DNA of 64,000 nt, from positions 12,705,516-12,769,515 of the forward strand of contig NC_037260.1 in assembly GCF_000002425.4 (NCBI RefSeq), given 5' to 3'. The stretch is from Physcomitrium patens. Taxonomy: Eukaryota; Streptophyta; Bryopsida; Funariales; Funariaceae. The notes under the pieces were generated by a model, which worked only from the letters and a program-made list of their open reading frames with translations, was not told where the DNA came from and made no database searches. The position numbers were made by a program, and so were the translations under genes. Of this stretch, positions 11,901 to 24,120 are shown one piece after another. Positions within the stretch are counted from its first letter, which is position 1, and every line of letters begins with the position of its first letter.

Positions 11901-12455
11901 GATCTTCTCCCCGGTAGTTGGAGCCGCATAAATGATAAACAATGTACCTTCCTTGGACAATCTTATAAACACTCTTGCTCCAATGAATAAGGATTTTTTT
12001 ATTTGAGGTTTTTTACTACGCTTGCTCTTGGATGGTTTTGTGGGAAAGGTCATCTTCCGCAACCTCTAATCTATGGATGGGTTATGCTTTTTCAACCAAG
12101 AAAGACCAAGAATAATAGGATTTGATGGGGTTCTAATAATATTAAAAATAATATGACCACTATGGCCCTTAAATGTCACTTCTATAGGTTTTGATTCATG
12201 GATGAGACTACCAGACAATAAAGGTCGCCCATCTATGACCTCAACGTGAACATGTTTGGATTTTTGTACTAAAGGGATCTTATGATACTTCGCAAATTCT
12301 TCGTCTAAGAAATAAGCAGATGCTCTTGAATCTAATAATACTAAGGTTCCTAGTTTTTGAGGGCCAATAAGCAAAGGGATTGTAAAGCAAAGGGCAGGTT
12401 GAGCGAAAAAAAAAGAAGTTGGTTGTTGTTGCGATATTTCACTATCCAGCCGCAT
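8950..12455 (-). pseudogene. pol region of the Cv2a element
   Basis: From the 12.4 kb end leftward it reads: aspartic protease (active-site region LVLLDSRASAYFLDEEF); RT ([49 protein letters not shown]); RNase H (DHKNLEYFMSA); integrase with its zinc-binding segment (CNICSR) and core (SMDFITDLPSS); the GPF module (LGPFIIQKQIKLVAYRL); and a chromodomain just left of 9200. Sequence type is Ty3/gypsy chromovirus. The region is broken many times and is a fossil. Confidence 0.88.
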
Positions 12456-12499
12456 GGTTCCAATTGTAGCTGGGCATCCTTGTTTTCTTGAACAAACGT

Positions 12500-13453
12500 G
12501 CCCCTAGTCCTGACAATACGTCAATTTTGCTTCTTGGGGCAGTTTTCAACTTTGTGGCGTTCTTTACCGCAATACAAGTATAGACCTTCTTCCATACGTT
12601 GCTTTTTTTCTTCTAGGATAAGAGATTTGACACGTACCGCATCAATTTGCATGTCTTCTACCTCTGAAAGTGTATTCACACTGCTTGCCGATATAGTTTG
12701 GACATGGCGGCGTTGGAATAGGCGATTATCGCACTTCACAGCTTGGCTAATAGCTTCATTGAGTATTTGTAGATCAGGAAGAGTTAATAGCAAATCCTTC
12801 ATATCATCCCTTAAACCCCAATAGAATTGACTCATCAACGCTTCTTCGTTCCAATTGATGTCACATGCTAATTGCTTGAAGTCTGATGCATAGACTGATG
12901 TAGAGCGCATCCCTTGTCGTAGTGATCGGATCTTTGTTGTAGCCCATCGAATCTTGTCGTGTTCACCAAATGCTTCCGCAAACGTCTCCAAAAAGGTTTC
13001 AAAGTTGTTTAGTATGGACGATTGTTTCTCAAACAAAGGAGCAAATCATGATAGAGCTTGTCCTGTAAATAAGGTTCCAACAAGTCCAACACGTGACTCC
13101 TCCATTAGATAGTATTCGGGCTGTAAAACTGTTATTAACTTGATTTGATTGACGAATGCTCGAAACTTGGAACACGTACCATCGAACTTTTCCGGAAGGC
13201 TAACTCGGGACTCTAAATGTTGTAGAATTAGCTGTGCTTGTCGAACCTAAGGCAAAGTTGCTTCTCTAAGTGTAGAAGTTTGAGGCTGGTGCAACCTAGA
13301 TTGTGCCATCCCAGATACTTCATCATTATGAAGCCTTACCACGACTCCTTCAATCTCTATAGTTCTTTGTGATAACGTAGCAAGGGCATTCATGATAGCA
13401 TCCAACTTGGACTCTGAACTTTCCATCATACTAATGCCTTGGCCTCTGGCCAT
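12500..13453 (-). pseudogene. gag region of the Cv2a element
   Basis: It contains a predicted coiled-coil N-terminus (MESSESKLDAIMNALATLSQ), the conserved capsid entry LPEKFDGT, the retrotransposon-gag core (FGEHDKIRWATTKIRSLRQG, QFYWGLRDDMKDLLL) and a zinc knuckle region (YCGKERHKVENCPKK). The N-terminal type differs from both the Cv1 gag and the gag at 60753. Protease-pol follows on the same strand. The region is broken in several places. Confidence 0.85.
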
Positions 13454-13489
13454 TCTAAGAAAAGGACAGAAATGACTCTACAAGAAGAC

Positions 13490-13709
13490 AGTATTGGTTT
13501 AGAGGAGGGTACTGTGCAACCTCTAAAATTCCTTAAGAACTTCAAGAAAAGGGGTAATCCACTCTCTCCAAGAAGAATAAGACTCCAATATTGTAACAAA
13601 AGAAGTATCAGTTTAAAGGAGGGTAATCCGTAACCTCTAAAATGCTAGTACACTTTTAAGCAGAGGGGTAGTCCGCACTCTAACAAAGAAGAAACTAACT
13701 CTGATATCT
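13490..13709 (-). other. Leader with two RNA modules of about 105 nt (Cv2a)
   Basis: Two units (13490-13593 and 13604-13709) each have an inverted-repeat closing stem and two hairpin arms with a GGATTACC box in the loop. One arm pairs TTTAGAGG with CCTTTAAA around a 14-nt loop. See the element at 59762 for the clearest set. Confidence 0.7.
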
Positions 13710-13720
13710 GAGGTGAGTGA

Positions 13721-13731
13721 TGTCTCGACAA
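13721..13731 (-). promoter_or_regulatory. Self-priming site of the Cv2a element
   Basis: It lies 2 nt from the 5' LTR end and is complementary, with one mismatch, to the 11-nt segment at 13861-13871 inside the LTR. Confidence 0.75.
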
Positions 13732-13733
13732 AC

Positions 13734-14083
13734 TGTCACGGACACAGAAATACAGACTTGAGATCTAACAAGAAGTTTAGGAAGAACTGGCAAGAACTAG
13801 ATTAATCAGATGAATACAAGAACAACACTAGAGAGGTGAGCTAGAACTCCAAAAGATGTTTTGTCGAGACTGAAGAATTCTTCAGCCTCGATTCCAATAT
13901 ATACTCCTATTTAGGAAGCTTCTCAAGGAACTTCTACCAACTAAGAAGCTTCTAGAAGCTTCTAGAAACTTGCCTCTAGAAGGTTCTAAGGACTATGTCT
14001 CTAACATCTTCTACCAACTAGGAAGCTTCTAGAAGGTTCTAGAAACTTGTCTCTAGAAGATTCTAAGGACTATGTCCCTAACA
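13734..14083 (-). repeat. 5' LTR of the Cv2a element
   Basis: On the minus strand it starts TGTTAGGGACATAG and ends GTCCGTGACA. It carries a TATA box and the R-start 11-mer AGTCTCGACAA (complement at 13861-13871). U3 holds five perfectly phased GAA/TTC units at 14022-14044 and an internal duplicate of the LTR start near 13985-14015. Confidence 0.9.
14022..14044. promoter_or_regulatory. Five-unit heat-shock-element array in the Cv2a 5' LTR
   Basis: GAA, TTC, GAA, TTC, GAA alternate at an exact 5-bp period with no break. This is stronger than the three-unit minimum usually bound by heat-shock factor. The function is inferred from the motif only. Confidence 0.65.
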
Positions 14084-14131
14084 TCCTACCTCGTATTCCT
14101 CTTGGTTCTCAATTTCAATACTAGGTGGCCA

Positions 14132-15466
14132 TCTCGTAATACGTGAAGTCTTGCTTGAGAATGCTCTTGGCACTTGACTGTAGAAGGAAGAATGGAAATT
14201 GCAATAACAAAATCCTAATTCTAATAGAATACTAACAATGCTCTAATTAGACCATAATAATGCTAAGCAAGCTTAATCAAATTCAAAAAAAATCCCAAAG
14301 AAATTTCAAACAAACAATAAGAATTTTTAAAGAAATATTAGAAGGATCACAAATATCACTCAAATACATTTCAATTCAATCTTAATTTAATTCTAGTTGA
14401 AATCCTATTGAACTTCATTCAAACTTTAGGCCAAAATTAATTGAATCTTAAATCCTAATAAAATTCTAAATCCTAAATTAAACCCTAAATAAACTTTAAA
14501 TCAAATCCTAACTAAATCTTAAACCAAATTCTAACCAAATTCTAAACCCTTAATCAAACCCTAACCAAATCCTAATCTCAATCCTAAATCCTAAACCAAA
14601 CCCTAATCAAATTCTAAACCTTAAATAAATCCTAAACTCCAAATCCTAAACCAAATCCTAAATCCTAAATCAAATCCTAAATCAAAATCCTAAATCCTAA
14701 ATAAATACTAAATTCCAAACCCTAAACCAAATCCTAAATCCTAAATCAAATCCTAAACCAAATCCTAGTAATTCTTATAATAGATTTAAACTTGAATAAC
14801 TAATGAATAAACCATTGATCTTAAGTAAAATTTTACATACTTCTAAAAATATAAATAAAAAAAAAGCATGGAAAAATTAAAAAGGATCGGAGTTATCAAA
14901 TTTACGATAACCTCAAAAATAAGCTCGGATAATGGCGAGGCTCCTTCTCTAATCTTGATGCCAATCTTCTAGAGCCAATATCACTCCTTTGCACCATTCA
15001 ATTGATCTCAAAATTCTCATACACATAGAAAATCAAGTCTAATATCCTCTCACGTAAGTTTCAGTACAATCCAACTAGTAGATTGTAAGAAATCTTAAAA
15101 ATCCCCATAGGACCTAAAATTCTACTTTCTGAGACTTTGACTCACTTAAACCTCAATATTCCTCAATTCAACCATTAGATTGAGCTCAAATTTGCAATAC
15201 ACATTAAAGACAATTATATTATGTATAACTTTTTCTTAAAGATGTCTATATCATTGATTCTATTAATCTACCTTATTAAGCCTTATTTTTGGCCCTACAA
15301 AGTAAGTACAAGCTATTTTTTTTTAAAAAAGGCAGCATTATAACTAAAAGATTTACTACCGTCCAATCTTTTATCCATATTTTTCTACCTTTTTTTTTAA
15401 CTTGGCTCTTCTATAATAAGATCCATATTTTCATCTTTTACCATATAATTGTATTACAACACGATA
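14132..15466. repeat. LTR-like repeat X, copy 2, inserted in the Cv2b element
   Basis: It begins near TCTCGTAATACGTGAAG and ends TTACAACACGATA, aligning along its length with copy 1 (6127-7674), including the telomere-like CCTAAA tract (about 14450-14790). The flanking Cv2b sequence is contiguous across it when compared with 9185-9215. The exact duplication is unclear (GTGG-like on both sides), so the left edge may be off by a few bases. Confidence 0.7.
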
Positions 15467-18400
15467 GTGGACATTGCATTCTTCTAGGAAAAGATGACTC
15501 TCAATAAGGCTCCAACAAAGAAACATGAAAGACTGGATGTACCTTCATAGCAGCCGATAACCCCAAAAGGTATGCCATTAGTTTGATTTGCTTCTAAATG
15601 ACAAATGGTCCCAATCTCTGGTAGTCCAACTTATCACATGGCCGCTTGGTTTTGATATTCCATTGAAGTAGCCATACTTTATTTTTAATTTTGAAAGTAG
15701 GTGCTTGATTCCAAAATTTGTTTGCGGATATCTTGTAAGCTTCTTGGGCAGTTTGCAATTGAATTTTTTTAAAGCTCCGATAGTTGTTTCACAAATCCTT
15801 CAGCTGCTAGGTTGTTATTAGTTGACAAACTCAACAAATCAAGCTTTAAATGATATCCATAGTTGAAAAAGAATAGTGTTTGTTGAGTCGACGCATGAAG
15901 GGTGTTGTTATATGCAAACTTGGCTAATGATATGTATGCAGTTCAATCATCTTGTTGATAGTTGATACTGCATCATAAATACTACTCCAAAGTTTGATTC
16001 ACCCGTTCTGTTTGGCCGTCAGTTTGAGAATGAAAAGCGGAAGAAAGCTTGATATCCACCTTTAATATCTCAAAGAGAGATCTCTAAAACTTTGATACGA
16101 ATTGGGTTCCTTGATCCAATATGATATCATCTGATAAACCATGATATTGATACACACTATCAAGAAAGCGTCTTGCTGTGTCTTTGCTTGACGATATTTT
16201 CTTGCAAGGAACAAAGTGTGCCATCTTTGTAAGCCGATCTACCACAACAAAGATGTTGTCAAATGAATTCGATGGCGGCAGGTCTATAATGAATTCCATA
16301 GAAACTGAAGACCATAGCTGACGTATAATAAGCAATGGCTAAAGAAGACCATAAGGACAATACCGAGGATTCTTGGATCTTGAACAAATATCATAGGAGA
16401 GGATAAAATCTTTGACATCCTTTCATATTTGGGGCCACCAAAAATCTTGAAAAATAAGTTTCAAGGTCTTATTGAATCCAAAATGTCCTGCAATTAGAAA
16501 ATCGGGTCAAGATTGGAGAACTCGGAGTCGTGTTAGTCCCTTTGGAATATATAATCGCTCTTCAAAGTGTAAAAGATCTCGTTCCACCTTGAACTCATTA
16601 TTATTGACATGTTGTGTGATATTGAGGACTACAGAATCTCCAATAGTTGTAGTACGTACTTGGTTGAGGTGGTCAATATCAATTGGCACTATAACAAAGC
16701 AAAGCCTGAATTGTTTCAACTTCAACAATTTTGTACACTATTGATCAAACGTTGCTTCTTCAGCCTTTGGTGCTAGATATGATTTCCTTGATAATGCATC
16801 GGATAGTCCTTGTTGCTTCCCAGACCAATAAGTTATAATAAAGTCAAACTTAGATAGCAACATATTCCATCGAGCTTGAAGACGATTCAAAACTCAAGCC
16901 GATATGAAATACTCTAAATTCTTGTGACCCGTGTATATGTTCACCGGATGCATAGCTCCTTCAAGAAAATGACGCCACTCTTCGAAAGAATCTACAATCG
17001 CAAGAAGCTCTTTATCGTGGATCTCATAGTTGATCTCGGTAGTAAAAAACTTTCAAGAATAGAATGCAACCAAGTGAAACTTCTCGTCTGTGTCTATCTG
17101 TGAAAGTATAGCTCTCATAGTAAAATCTGAAGCATCAATCTCCAAATAGAAGGCCTTTGCAAAGTCCAAATGTATCAAAATTGGAGCCATAATAAATGCC
17201 ATCTTAAGATCTTGAAATGTTTTTTTCACTAGAAGTCTCCATTTGAGCTTGTCTTTACATGTCAACCAATTGAGCGGAGCAACAACTTGAAAATAATTCT
17301 TAGTGAAGAACTGATAGAAGTTAATAAAGGCAAGAAAGTATTGTACATCTCTAATCATCTTTGGAACTTTCTATGATACAATTGCTTCCACTTTCTTAGG
17401 GTCCATCTTCAAACCTTCCGTAATTGCAATGAATCTCTAAAATTCCATCTCAGTTTAGTTAAACAAGCACTTCTCTAATTTGGCATAAAGTCCTCGCTTG
17501 TAGAGTTTCTCAAGGACCAGACAAACATGTTTCTCATACTCTTTTATGTTCTTGGAAAATATCAAAATATCATCTAAATAGATGACAACAAAATCGTCAA
17601 GTTGCTTAAAAAAATGTCATTCATCATGTGTTGAAAGATCGTCAGAGCATTGACAAGACCAAAAGGCATGACATTGTATTCGAAATGGCCATACCTTGTA
17701 TGCAAAGTTGTCTTCCATTCATCTCCTTCCTTGATTTGCACGAGGTTATAAGCTCCTCTTAGATCAATCTTTGTAAAGATCCTTGCATGCCCAAGTTGCT
17801 CTAGAAGACCTGATATTAAGGGTAATGGATAATGATTCTTCTTTGTCACCTTGTTGAAACCTCGATAATCCACGTACATCTGCCGTGAGCCATCTTTCTT
17901 CTTTACAAATAAGATTGGTGCCCCAACTAGCGACTTCGAATGACAAATGAAGTTCTTGGCTAGATTCTTCTCAATATACTTTCACAACTCCTCTAATTCC
18001 ATCTGCGACAAATTATAGATTAGGCCAAAAGGTGGTTGTGTTCCTTCCTACAAATCTATAGCACAATCGTATAGTCGATGCTCTGGTAGCATGGCGGCAT
18101 TCTTCTTTTGAAATATGTCTTCAAAATCTTTATATTGCTCTAGTATACTTACTGTCGAAATCTTCTCTCTGCTAGTTGGAGTTGCATAAATGACAAACGG
18201 TGTACCTTCTTTGGATGATGTTACAAATACTTTTGCTCCAATAAATAAGGGTTTTTTGATTCGAGATCTTCTAACAGGCTTATTCTTGGAATGTTCTATA
18301 GAAAATGTCATCTTTCGTAACCTCCAATCTATGGATGGATTATGCATTTTTTACCAAGAAAGACCAGGAATAACAGGGTTTTACGAAATTCTAATAATAG

Positions 18401-18780
18401 TAAAAAATTATATAACTACTATGATCTTTAAACGTCACCTCTATAGATTTTGATTCATATGTGACACTACCATACAATAAAGGTCGTCCATCTATTATTT
18501 CTACGTGAATGGATTTAGATTTTTGTATTAGAGGAATCTCGTGACACTTAGAAAATTCTTTGTTTAAAGAGCAAGCATATGCTTTTGAATCTAATAATGC
18601 TAAGGTTTTTAATTTTTGAGGGCCAAAAGATAGAAGAATGGTAAAGCAATGGGCAGTCTGAGCAGAAAGAGAAGAATTTGATTGTTGTTGTGGTATTGAA
18701 TTGTCTAGCTGCACGGTCCCTATTGTGGCTGGACATCTTTGTTTTCTTGAATAATTGCGCCTCTGGTCCTGACAATGCAT
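15467..18780 (-). pseudogene. pol region of the Cv2b element (right part)
   Basis: It contains integrase (SMEFIIDLPPSNSFDNIFVV, FVPCKK), RNase H and RT (KEERW region, [24 protein letters not shown]), and protease (about 18391-18780). It continues leftward beyond repeat X into the chromodomain. The decay is heavy and the copy is a fossil. Confidence 0.85.
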
Positions 18781-19745
18781 TGATTTTGCTTCTTAGGACA
18801 GTTTTCAACTTTGTGGCCTTCTTCACCATAATACAAGTATAGTTCTTTCTCCATACGCCACTTTTTTTTCTTCTAAAGTTAGGGATTTGACACGTATCAC
18901 ATCAATTTTCATGTCTTTCACCTTTGAATGTGAATTCAAATTACTTGTTGACATACTTGGAGCGTGGTGAGTCGTATGTTGTCTTGAGCGTTGGTCTTGG
19001 TGATATTAGAACAAGCGATTATCGTACTTCATAGCTTGGCTAATGGCTTTATTGAGCATTCGTGGATCGAGGAGAGATAATAACAAATCCTTCATGTTGT
19101 CCGTCAAGCCTCAATAAAATTGACTCATCAATGCTTCCTAGTCTCAGTTGATGTCACATACTAATTGTCTAAAATCTGATGCATAGACTAACACGAAGCG
19201 TGCCCCTTGTCGTAGTGACCGAATCTTTATTGTAGCCCATTGCGCCTTGTCATGTTCACTAAATGCTTCTGCAAATGCCTCCAATTTGTTTTTGAAGTTG
19301 TTCGAAATTGACGATCCTTTCTCAAACAAAAGAGCAAACCATGATAGAGCTTGCTCCATGAGCAAAGTTTCAACCAGTCCAACAAGTGACTCTTCTATTA
19401 GATAGCATTTGGATTGTAAATCTGTTATCAATCTAATTTGATTGACAAAACCTCGAAACTTAGAATACGTACCATCAAACTTGTCTAGAAGGCTAATTGA
19501 GGGCTCTTTTCATTGTAAGACCAACGGTCCTTATTGAACTAGAGGCAAAGTTGCTTCTCTTGGTGCTGAAGCTTGATGCTAGTGAATCCTCAATTGTGCC
19601 ATCCTAGATGCTTCGTTATCATGAAGTCTTGCAATGATTCTTTCGATCTCTATAGTTCTTTGTGATAACGTAGCAAGAGTATTCATAATGGCATCCAACT
19701 TGGACTCCAAACTTTCAGTCATACTAATATCTTGACCTCCGGCCA
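18781..19745 (-). pseudogene. gag region of the Cv2b element
   Basis: The zinc-knuckle region lies near 18790-18860. The capsid-type core (LVETLLMEQALSWFALLFEK, FSEHDKAQWATIKIRSLRQG) lies at 19144-19431. The N-terminus is of the same type as the Cv2a gag. The region is broken many times. Confidence 0.8.
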
Positions 19746-19782
19746 TTCTACGAGAAGTAAAGAAATGACTCTACAAGAAGGC

Positions 19783-19997
19783 AGTATTGGTTTAAAGGAT
19801 GGTACTCCGCAACCTCTAAAAAGCCTTAAAACCTTCAAGAAGAGGGGTAATCCATTCTCTCCAAGAAAGATAAGACTCCAATATTATAATAGAAGAATAT
19901 CAGTTTAGAGGAGGATAATCTTCAACCTCTAAAATGCCAACACCTTCAAGTAGAGGGATAATCCCTACTCTAACAAGAAGGAACTAGCTCTAATATG
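19783..19997 (-). other. Leader with two RNA modules (Cv2b)
   Basis: Units at 19783-19886 and 19896-19997 have the same inverted-repeat closing stem (AATATCAG-like) and GGATTACC-type boxes in two arms each as the other chromovirus leaders here. Confidence 0.65.
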
Positions 19998-20009
19998 AAA
20001 GATGAGTGT

Positions 20010-20020
20010 AGTCTCGACAA
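20010..20020 (-). promoter_or_regulatory. Self-priming site of the Cv2b element
   Basis: TTGTCGAGACT on the minus strand lies 2 nt from the 5' LTR (20023) and is an exact 11-nt complement of the R-start AGTCTCGACAA (complement at 20150-20160). Confidence 0.8.
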
Positions 20021-20022
20021 AC

Positions 20023-20320
20023 TGTCACAAATTTAGAATACTGAATGGAAATCTAAACAAGAAGCTCAAAAAAAATCAACAAGAATTAGTTTAATCAGAT
20101 GAGTATAAGAACAAAACTAGAGAGGTGAGCTAGAGCTCCAAGAGATGTGTTGTCGAGACTGAGGATCCCATCAATCTCGGCTCCTATATATACTACAAGT
20201 TATGAAGCTTCTCAAGCAGCTTTCACAAGCTAGGAAGCTTCTCAAGCAGCTTTTAAAAACTAGAAAGCTTCTCTAGAATCTTCTAGAATTTTCTATAACT
20301 CCTAGTGTATGTCCTTGACA
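20023..20320 (-). repeat. 5' LTR of the Cv2b element
   Basis: It pairs with the LTR at 5440-5768 and shows the TG...CA ends and the TATA box. U3 repeats are fewer here, which accounts for its shorter length. It is followed by ATATC, the decayed partner of ATATT at 5435-5439. Confidence 0.88.
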
Positions 20321-20325
20321 ATATC

Positions 20326-22810
20326 TTAGGAAGTTAACTTGAGTAGTGTGGACTACACACTTTTCCAATTTGGCATACAATTTTCATCTTTAAGTTATTA
20401 TAACACATGATGAATATAAACTTCATGCTCTTTTATATTTTTAGAATAGATTAAAATATCATCTAAGTAATATATAGTAAAATCATCTAGAATTTCATGA
20501 ATAACATCATTCATAAGAAATTTAAAGCACCTGGTGTATTCGTGAGTCCAAAAAACATGACATTATATTCAAAGTGTCCATACCTTATTCAAAATGTAGT
20601 CTTTTATTCATTTCTTTTTTTTAATATAGACGAAGTTATATACTCTTCATAGATCTATATTTTTTATAGATCTTAGTTTTATTTAGTTAATCAAGAAGTC
20701 CAGATATCAAGAATAAAAGATACCTATTCTTGATCATAATCTTATTGAATCCTTGCTAATCTATGCACATTTACAATGATTCAACTTTTTTTTTTTACAA
20801 ATAAGATAAGATCTTCTGCAAGAGATTTGGAATGGCATATAAAATTCTTGGGCAAGTTCTCATTAATATACTTCTTAAGTTTAGCCAACATATTTTGTGA
20901 TAAATTGTAGATTGAACAAATGGTGGCTAATTTCTTTTTTTAAGGTCAATTGAGCAATTATATATACAATGATCTAAGAGAATATTTGCATTTTTTTCAA
21001 AAACATCTTGAAAATCTTAATATTGACTTTGAATGCTACTTGAAGTCCTTCGATTATTAAAAATAGATGTAACATAAATAACAAAAGATGATTCTTCTTT
21101 TGCAGTATGTAAAATAGCTTTTGCACCTACGAGTACGGCTTTGGCTATACTAGATTCATGGCTTTCGATAAAACTCTTAATTATGCTTCTAGGAAAGTCA
21201 AGTTTATTATTAATCCAATCTATTAAAAGTTAATATTTTTTTAGCTATGATAAACCTAAAATGATTGGATTAGAAAGAGACTTAGTTATATTAAAAATTA
21301 TGCAACTATTATGATCATTTATTGTTAGATCTATAGGAAGAGTTTTATGAATACTATCTCAAGAAGATAACGGACAACCATCTATAACTTTTATATGAAT
21401 AAGTTTAGTTTTTTGTACTAATGATATTCTATGGATTTTAATAAAGTCTTCATTTAAGAAATAAGTTCAAGCTCCTGAATCTATCAAGACAGAGGCTTTG
21501 TAATTATTAAGTCCTAAATACATATCTATTATAAAATAAGGAGAGGATTTTGAGGAGAGGATAGGACCTTCATTTGTATAAGATTTCAGCCGTATGGTCC
21601 CTATTGCGGTTGAACAAATTTTTTTGCAACATTTTCTCATCTTTGATAATTATACTCTTTATTTTATAGTTGCGTTGTTTTTTTGGACAATGTTGAGTAA
21701 TGTGCTTAGCTTCTTGATAATATAAATACAATCATTTTTGATAACAATGAGTATTTTTTTTTATTAAGTAAGAGGTTTAAAATGTACTGCATCAATTTGT
21801 ATGTCTTCTACTTCAAAATATTTAGATTGAGCGGTCATCAATGTTATCATTGAATTGTAATAACATAAAGGTTCTCTTACACAATTCTCAGATTAAAACT
21901 TAAAAAGCCAATTTTTATACTTTATAATAAAGTCAATTGCTTGACTCAATGTTTCAAAATCAGATAAGTTAACAACTTCTTTACCTCATATTTTAATCCG
22001 TAGAGAAATTGGCTGAAAAAATTGGCATCATCTCACAGGACATCAATCGCTAGTTGTTAAAATTGTGAAGCATATGATATCACCAATTAATTCTTTTGTC
22101 ATAAGATACAAATCTTATTGGTTGTAATATGAATTACATCATGTTCTCTATACATAGATCAAAACTCCACTGAAAAAGCCTTTAGATTATCTAATATTAG
22201 ATTTTGTCATTTAAGAAAAGATGAAAAATCATAATAATGGTGAACTTGAAAGAAGTGTATCAATGAATCCAACTTATGATTCTCATGATGGATATCTTTG
22301 GGATTGAAGTTCAATCACAAATTGTACTTGATTGATAAATCCTCAAAATTTGGATCTTGTGCCAACAAACTTCTCAAGTAATGCAACTTTGGGTTCTTTA
22401 ACATTGGAAGGATATTTTAATATAGGAGAAGGGATATGATTCGATGTAGATGTTGAAGCAACTCCAATTATGTCTATATCTTCTCTTCCTATTATTTTTG
22501 TTGCTCTTAGTGGCAATAAACTGAGTTGATGCATCACAATCATCAAATCTCTCAATTGCTCTTGTATTTATATCATTGCACTCTTCATTTCAAGAAGCTC
22601 TGCCATGATAATACTTAGAAAAAAAAAATGTCTAATATTGCTCAAGACAAGCAAAAGAAAGGACTTGAGAATAAAGAAAATAATAAGAACAGTATTAGTT
22701 TAAAAGAGGGTAATCCGCAACTTCTAATATATTTGTGTCTTATCAAGAGAAAGAAGTAATCCATTCTTAATCAAGAAATGATAGCTCTAATATTGTAAGT
22801 ACACTCTTGT
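20326..22810 (-). pseudogene. RT, protease and gag remnant of the outer Cv1 copy
   Basis: RT words resume at 20326 where 5439 stopped. Protease follows near 21200-21620 and gag near 21780-22605, ending at an N-terminus of the Cv1 type (MRDLMIVMHQLSLLP). One leader module is visible at about 22691-22795. The DNA is AT-enriched throughout and broken in dozens of places. Confidence 0.82.
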
Positions 22811-22811
22811 C

Positions 22812-23090
22812 AATATATGAAAGATATGAACTAAAAAAAGATATATAAACTTGTGTAATTCATGTCAAAAAAAAGTGACAAAATAAAAATAAAGATGTAT
22901 ATTAAAAAAAAATCTAGAATGACTATTGCCAAAAGACAAGAAAACTAGATATTCTTGAATCTAAACTAAAAGCAAGAAAAGAATTGACAAGAGATTTTTT
23001 AGAAGGTATTATGAAATTAATCTACTTTTACCTACTTCTACCTATTCATATTACTTAGGTAAAAATTATAGTGGATATATATTTGTGACA
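22812..23090 (-). repeat. 5' LTR remnant of the outer Cv1 copy
   Basis: It matches the Cv1 LTRs at 37493-38053 but is shorter than the family length of about 555 bp. The 11-nt ACTCTTGTCAA of the self-priming site is still readable just before it (near 22800), 2 nt away, as in the other copies. Confidence 0.75.
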
Positions 23091-23299
23091 ATTGGTCATA
23101 ACATTATCCTCTTCACATATCGATAAGACAAGGTAGAAATTATAATAGTGAATGGTCACATAATCCAACTTACCATCACCTTCTATATTCCAAATTTGTA
23201 AAATAAACTTGTTCTTTATTAATAATTACAACTAACATAATGGAGAAATACTAATAAAGAATAAAAATTATTAATGATTCTTTTGCAATGAGTATCAAT
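23091..23299. other. Unassigned AT-rich spacer
   Basis: Nothing recognisable lies between the Cv1 LTR end and the copia remnant. Confidence 0.4.
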
Positions 23300-24045
23300 A
23301 CTTGCTAAATGTCCACTCCATGATAACTTATACTTCTTAACATGTTGAACTTGGTTCTAGTACTCCATCTCACTATTAGTACTACTAACATTATTTTCCA
23401 AGAAGACCAATATGCAACAACAAATCCTATGTAAGGACACTCATTAAAAAAATGACATGCAATGCACTACTCCAAAGCTCTAAGATTTGTTTTAGCTCAA
23501 ATTTAGGCCCATCACAATTTTACCAAAATAAAAATACAATTATAGTATCAATACTTAAGATATATATAAGTTCCAATTATTTCAATCAATTTATAAAGTA
23601 TGAAGCTATCACAAGCTTATTAATAAGTAAAATCTCACATCATGTATATTCTACATGTCTCCATGGGAAGCAAGTTGCCACCAAATGTCTCCCATCTACT
23701 TGACCTTATCTACTTATCTACTTTGAATTATGTGACTATGTTGCTATTTCAACCTACTCTAGATTTGAGTATTATGTAACTTGTAACTCTCTTTTTATAT
23801 TATGCTCCAATTATTCTATTACAAGAATCAATACTTTAATGTATTCAAAGTTTTCTATGTATAGGCCAATAATCAAATCAATTACAAGTTAAAATCCTAC
23901 AATCTAATCAAGGAGGAGAATACATGTCCTCCAACTACAATCAATACTTCACTACCAATGGAATTCAATGTCAACTTACAACAACATACACTCCATGACA
24001 AAATAGAAAAATTGCACCTTGAATGCAACCCAATGTATGCTTCAT

Positions 24046-24120
24046 GAAGCCAAACTCACCCAACCCTATTGAAGCCAAACTCACCCAACCCTATTGAAGC
24101 CAAACTCACCCAACCCTATT
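24046..24120. repeat. 25-bp tandem repeat, three exact copies
   Basis: The unit is GAAGCCAAACTCACCCAACC plus CTATT, repeated three times without change. It lies in the copia integrase remnant and corresponds to one stretch of the ancestral protein (HEAKLxxP region), so it is a local expansion in the fossil. Confidence 0.9.

Larger units (their letters stand above)
8056..14083 (-). mobile_element. Cv2a chromovirus, complete in layout, inserted in the Cv2b chromodomain
   Basis: LTRs lie at 8056-8447 and 13734-14083, with target duplications TTCTA (8051-8055) and TCCTA (14084-14088). On the minus strand the layout is 5' LTR, self-priming site (13721-13731), two leader RNA modules (13490-13709), gag, CCHC knuckle, protease, RT (with the MDDILIFSK form of the YxDD box), RNase H, integrase, chromodomain, extra ORF, polypurine tract and 3' LTR. 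All domains are present but the coding parts are broken in roughly ten to fifteen places. It is younger than the host Cv2b copy by nesting and by lower decay. Confidence 0.9.
5440..20320 (-). mobile_element. Cv2b chromovirus inserted in the outer Cv1 copy; itself interrupted three times
   Basis: It has two LTRs of the same family (5440-5768 and 20023-20320) and flanking 5-bp duplications ATATT (5435-5439) and ATATC (20321-20325). Its own sequence is 5440-6126, 7675-8055, 14084-about 14131 and 15467-20320. The gaps are the LTR-like repeats 6127-7674 and about 14132-15466, and the Cv2a element 8056-14083. The order on the minus strand is 5' LTR, self-priming site, leader with two RNA modules, gag, protease, RT, RNase H, integrase, chromodomain, small extra ORF, polypurine tract and 3' LTR. 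It is broken in more than twenty places. Confidence 0.88.
3165..23090 (-). mobile_element. Outermost old Cv1 chromovirus, split by a Cv2b insertion
   Basis: The left piece (3165-5439) holds chromodomain, integrase, RNase H and part of RT. The right piece (20326-23090) resumes in RT and continues through protease and gag to the 5' LTR. The sequence left of 5440 and right of 20325 is contiguous when compared with the Cv1 copy at 31660-38053 (its 34950-34990 region). The 3' LTR is not recognisable at the left end. The copy is very AT-enriched and broken in dozens of places, so it is clearly much older than the elements inside it. Confidence 0.85.
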
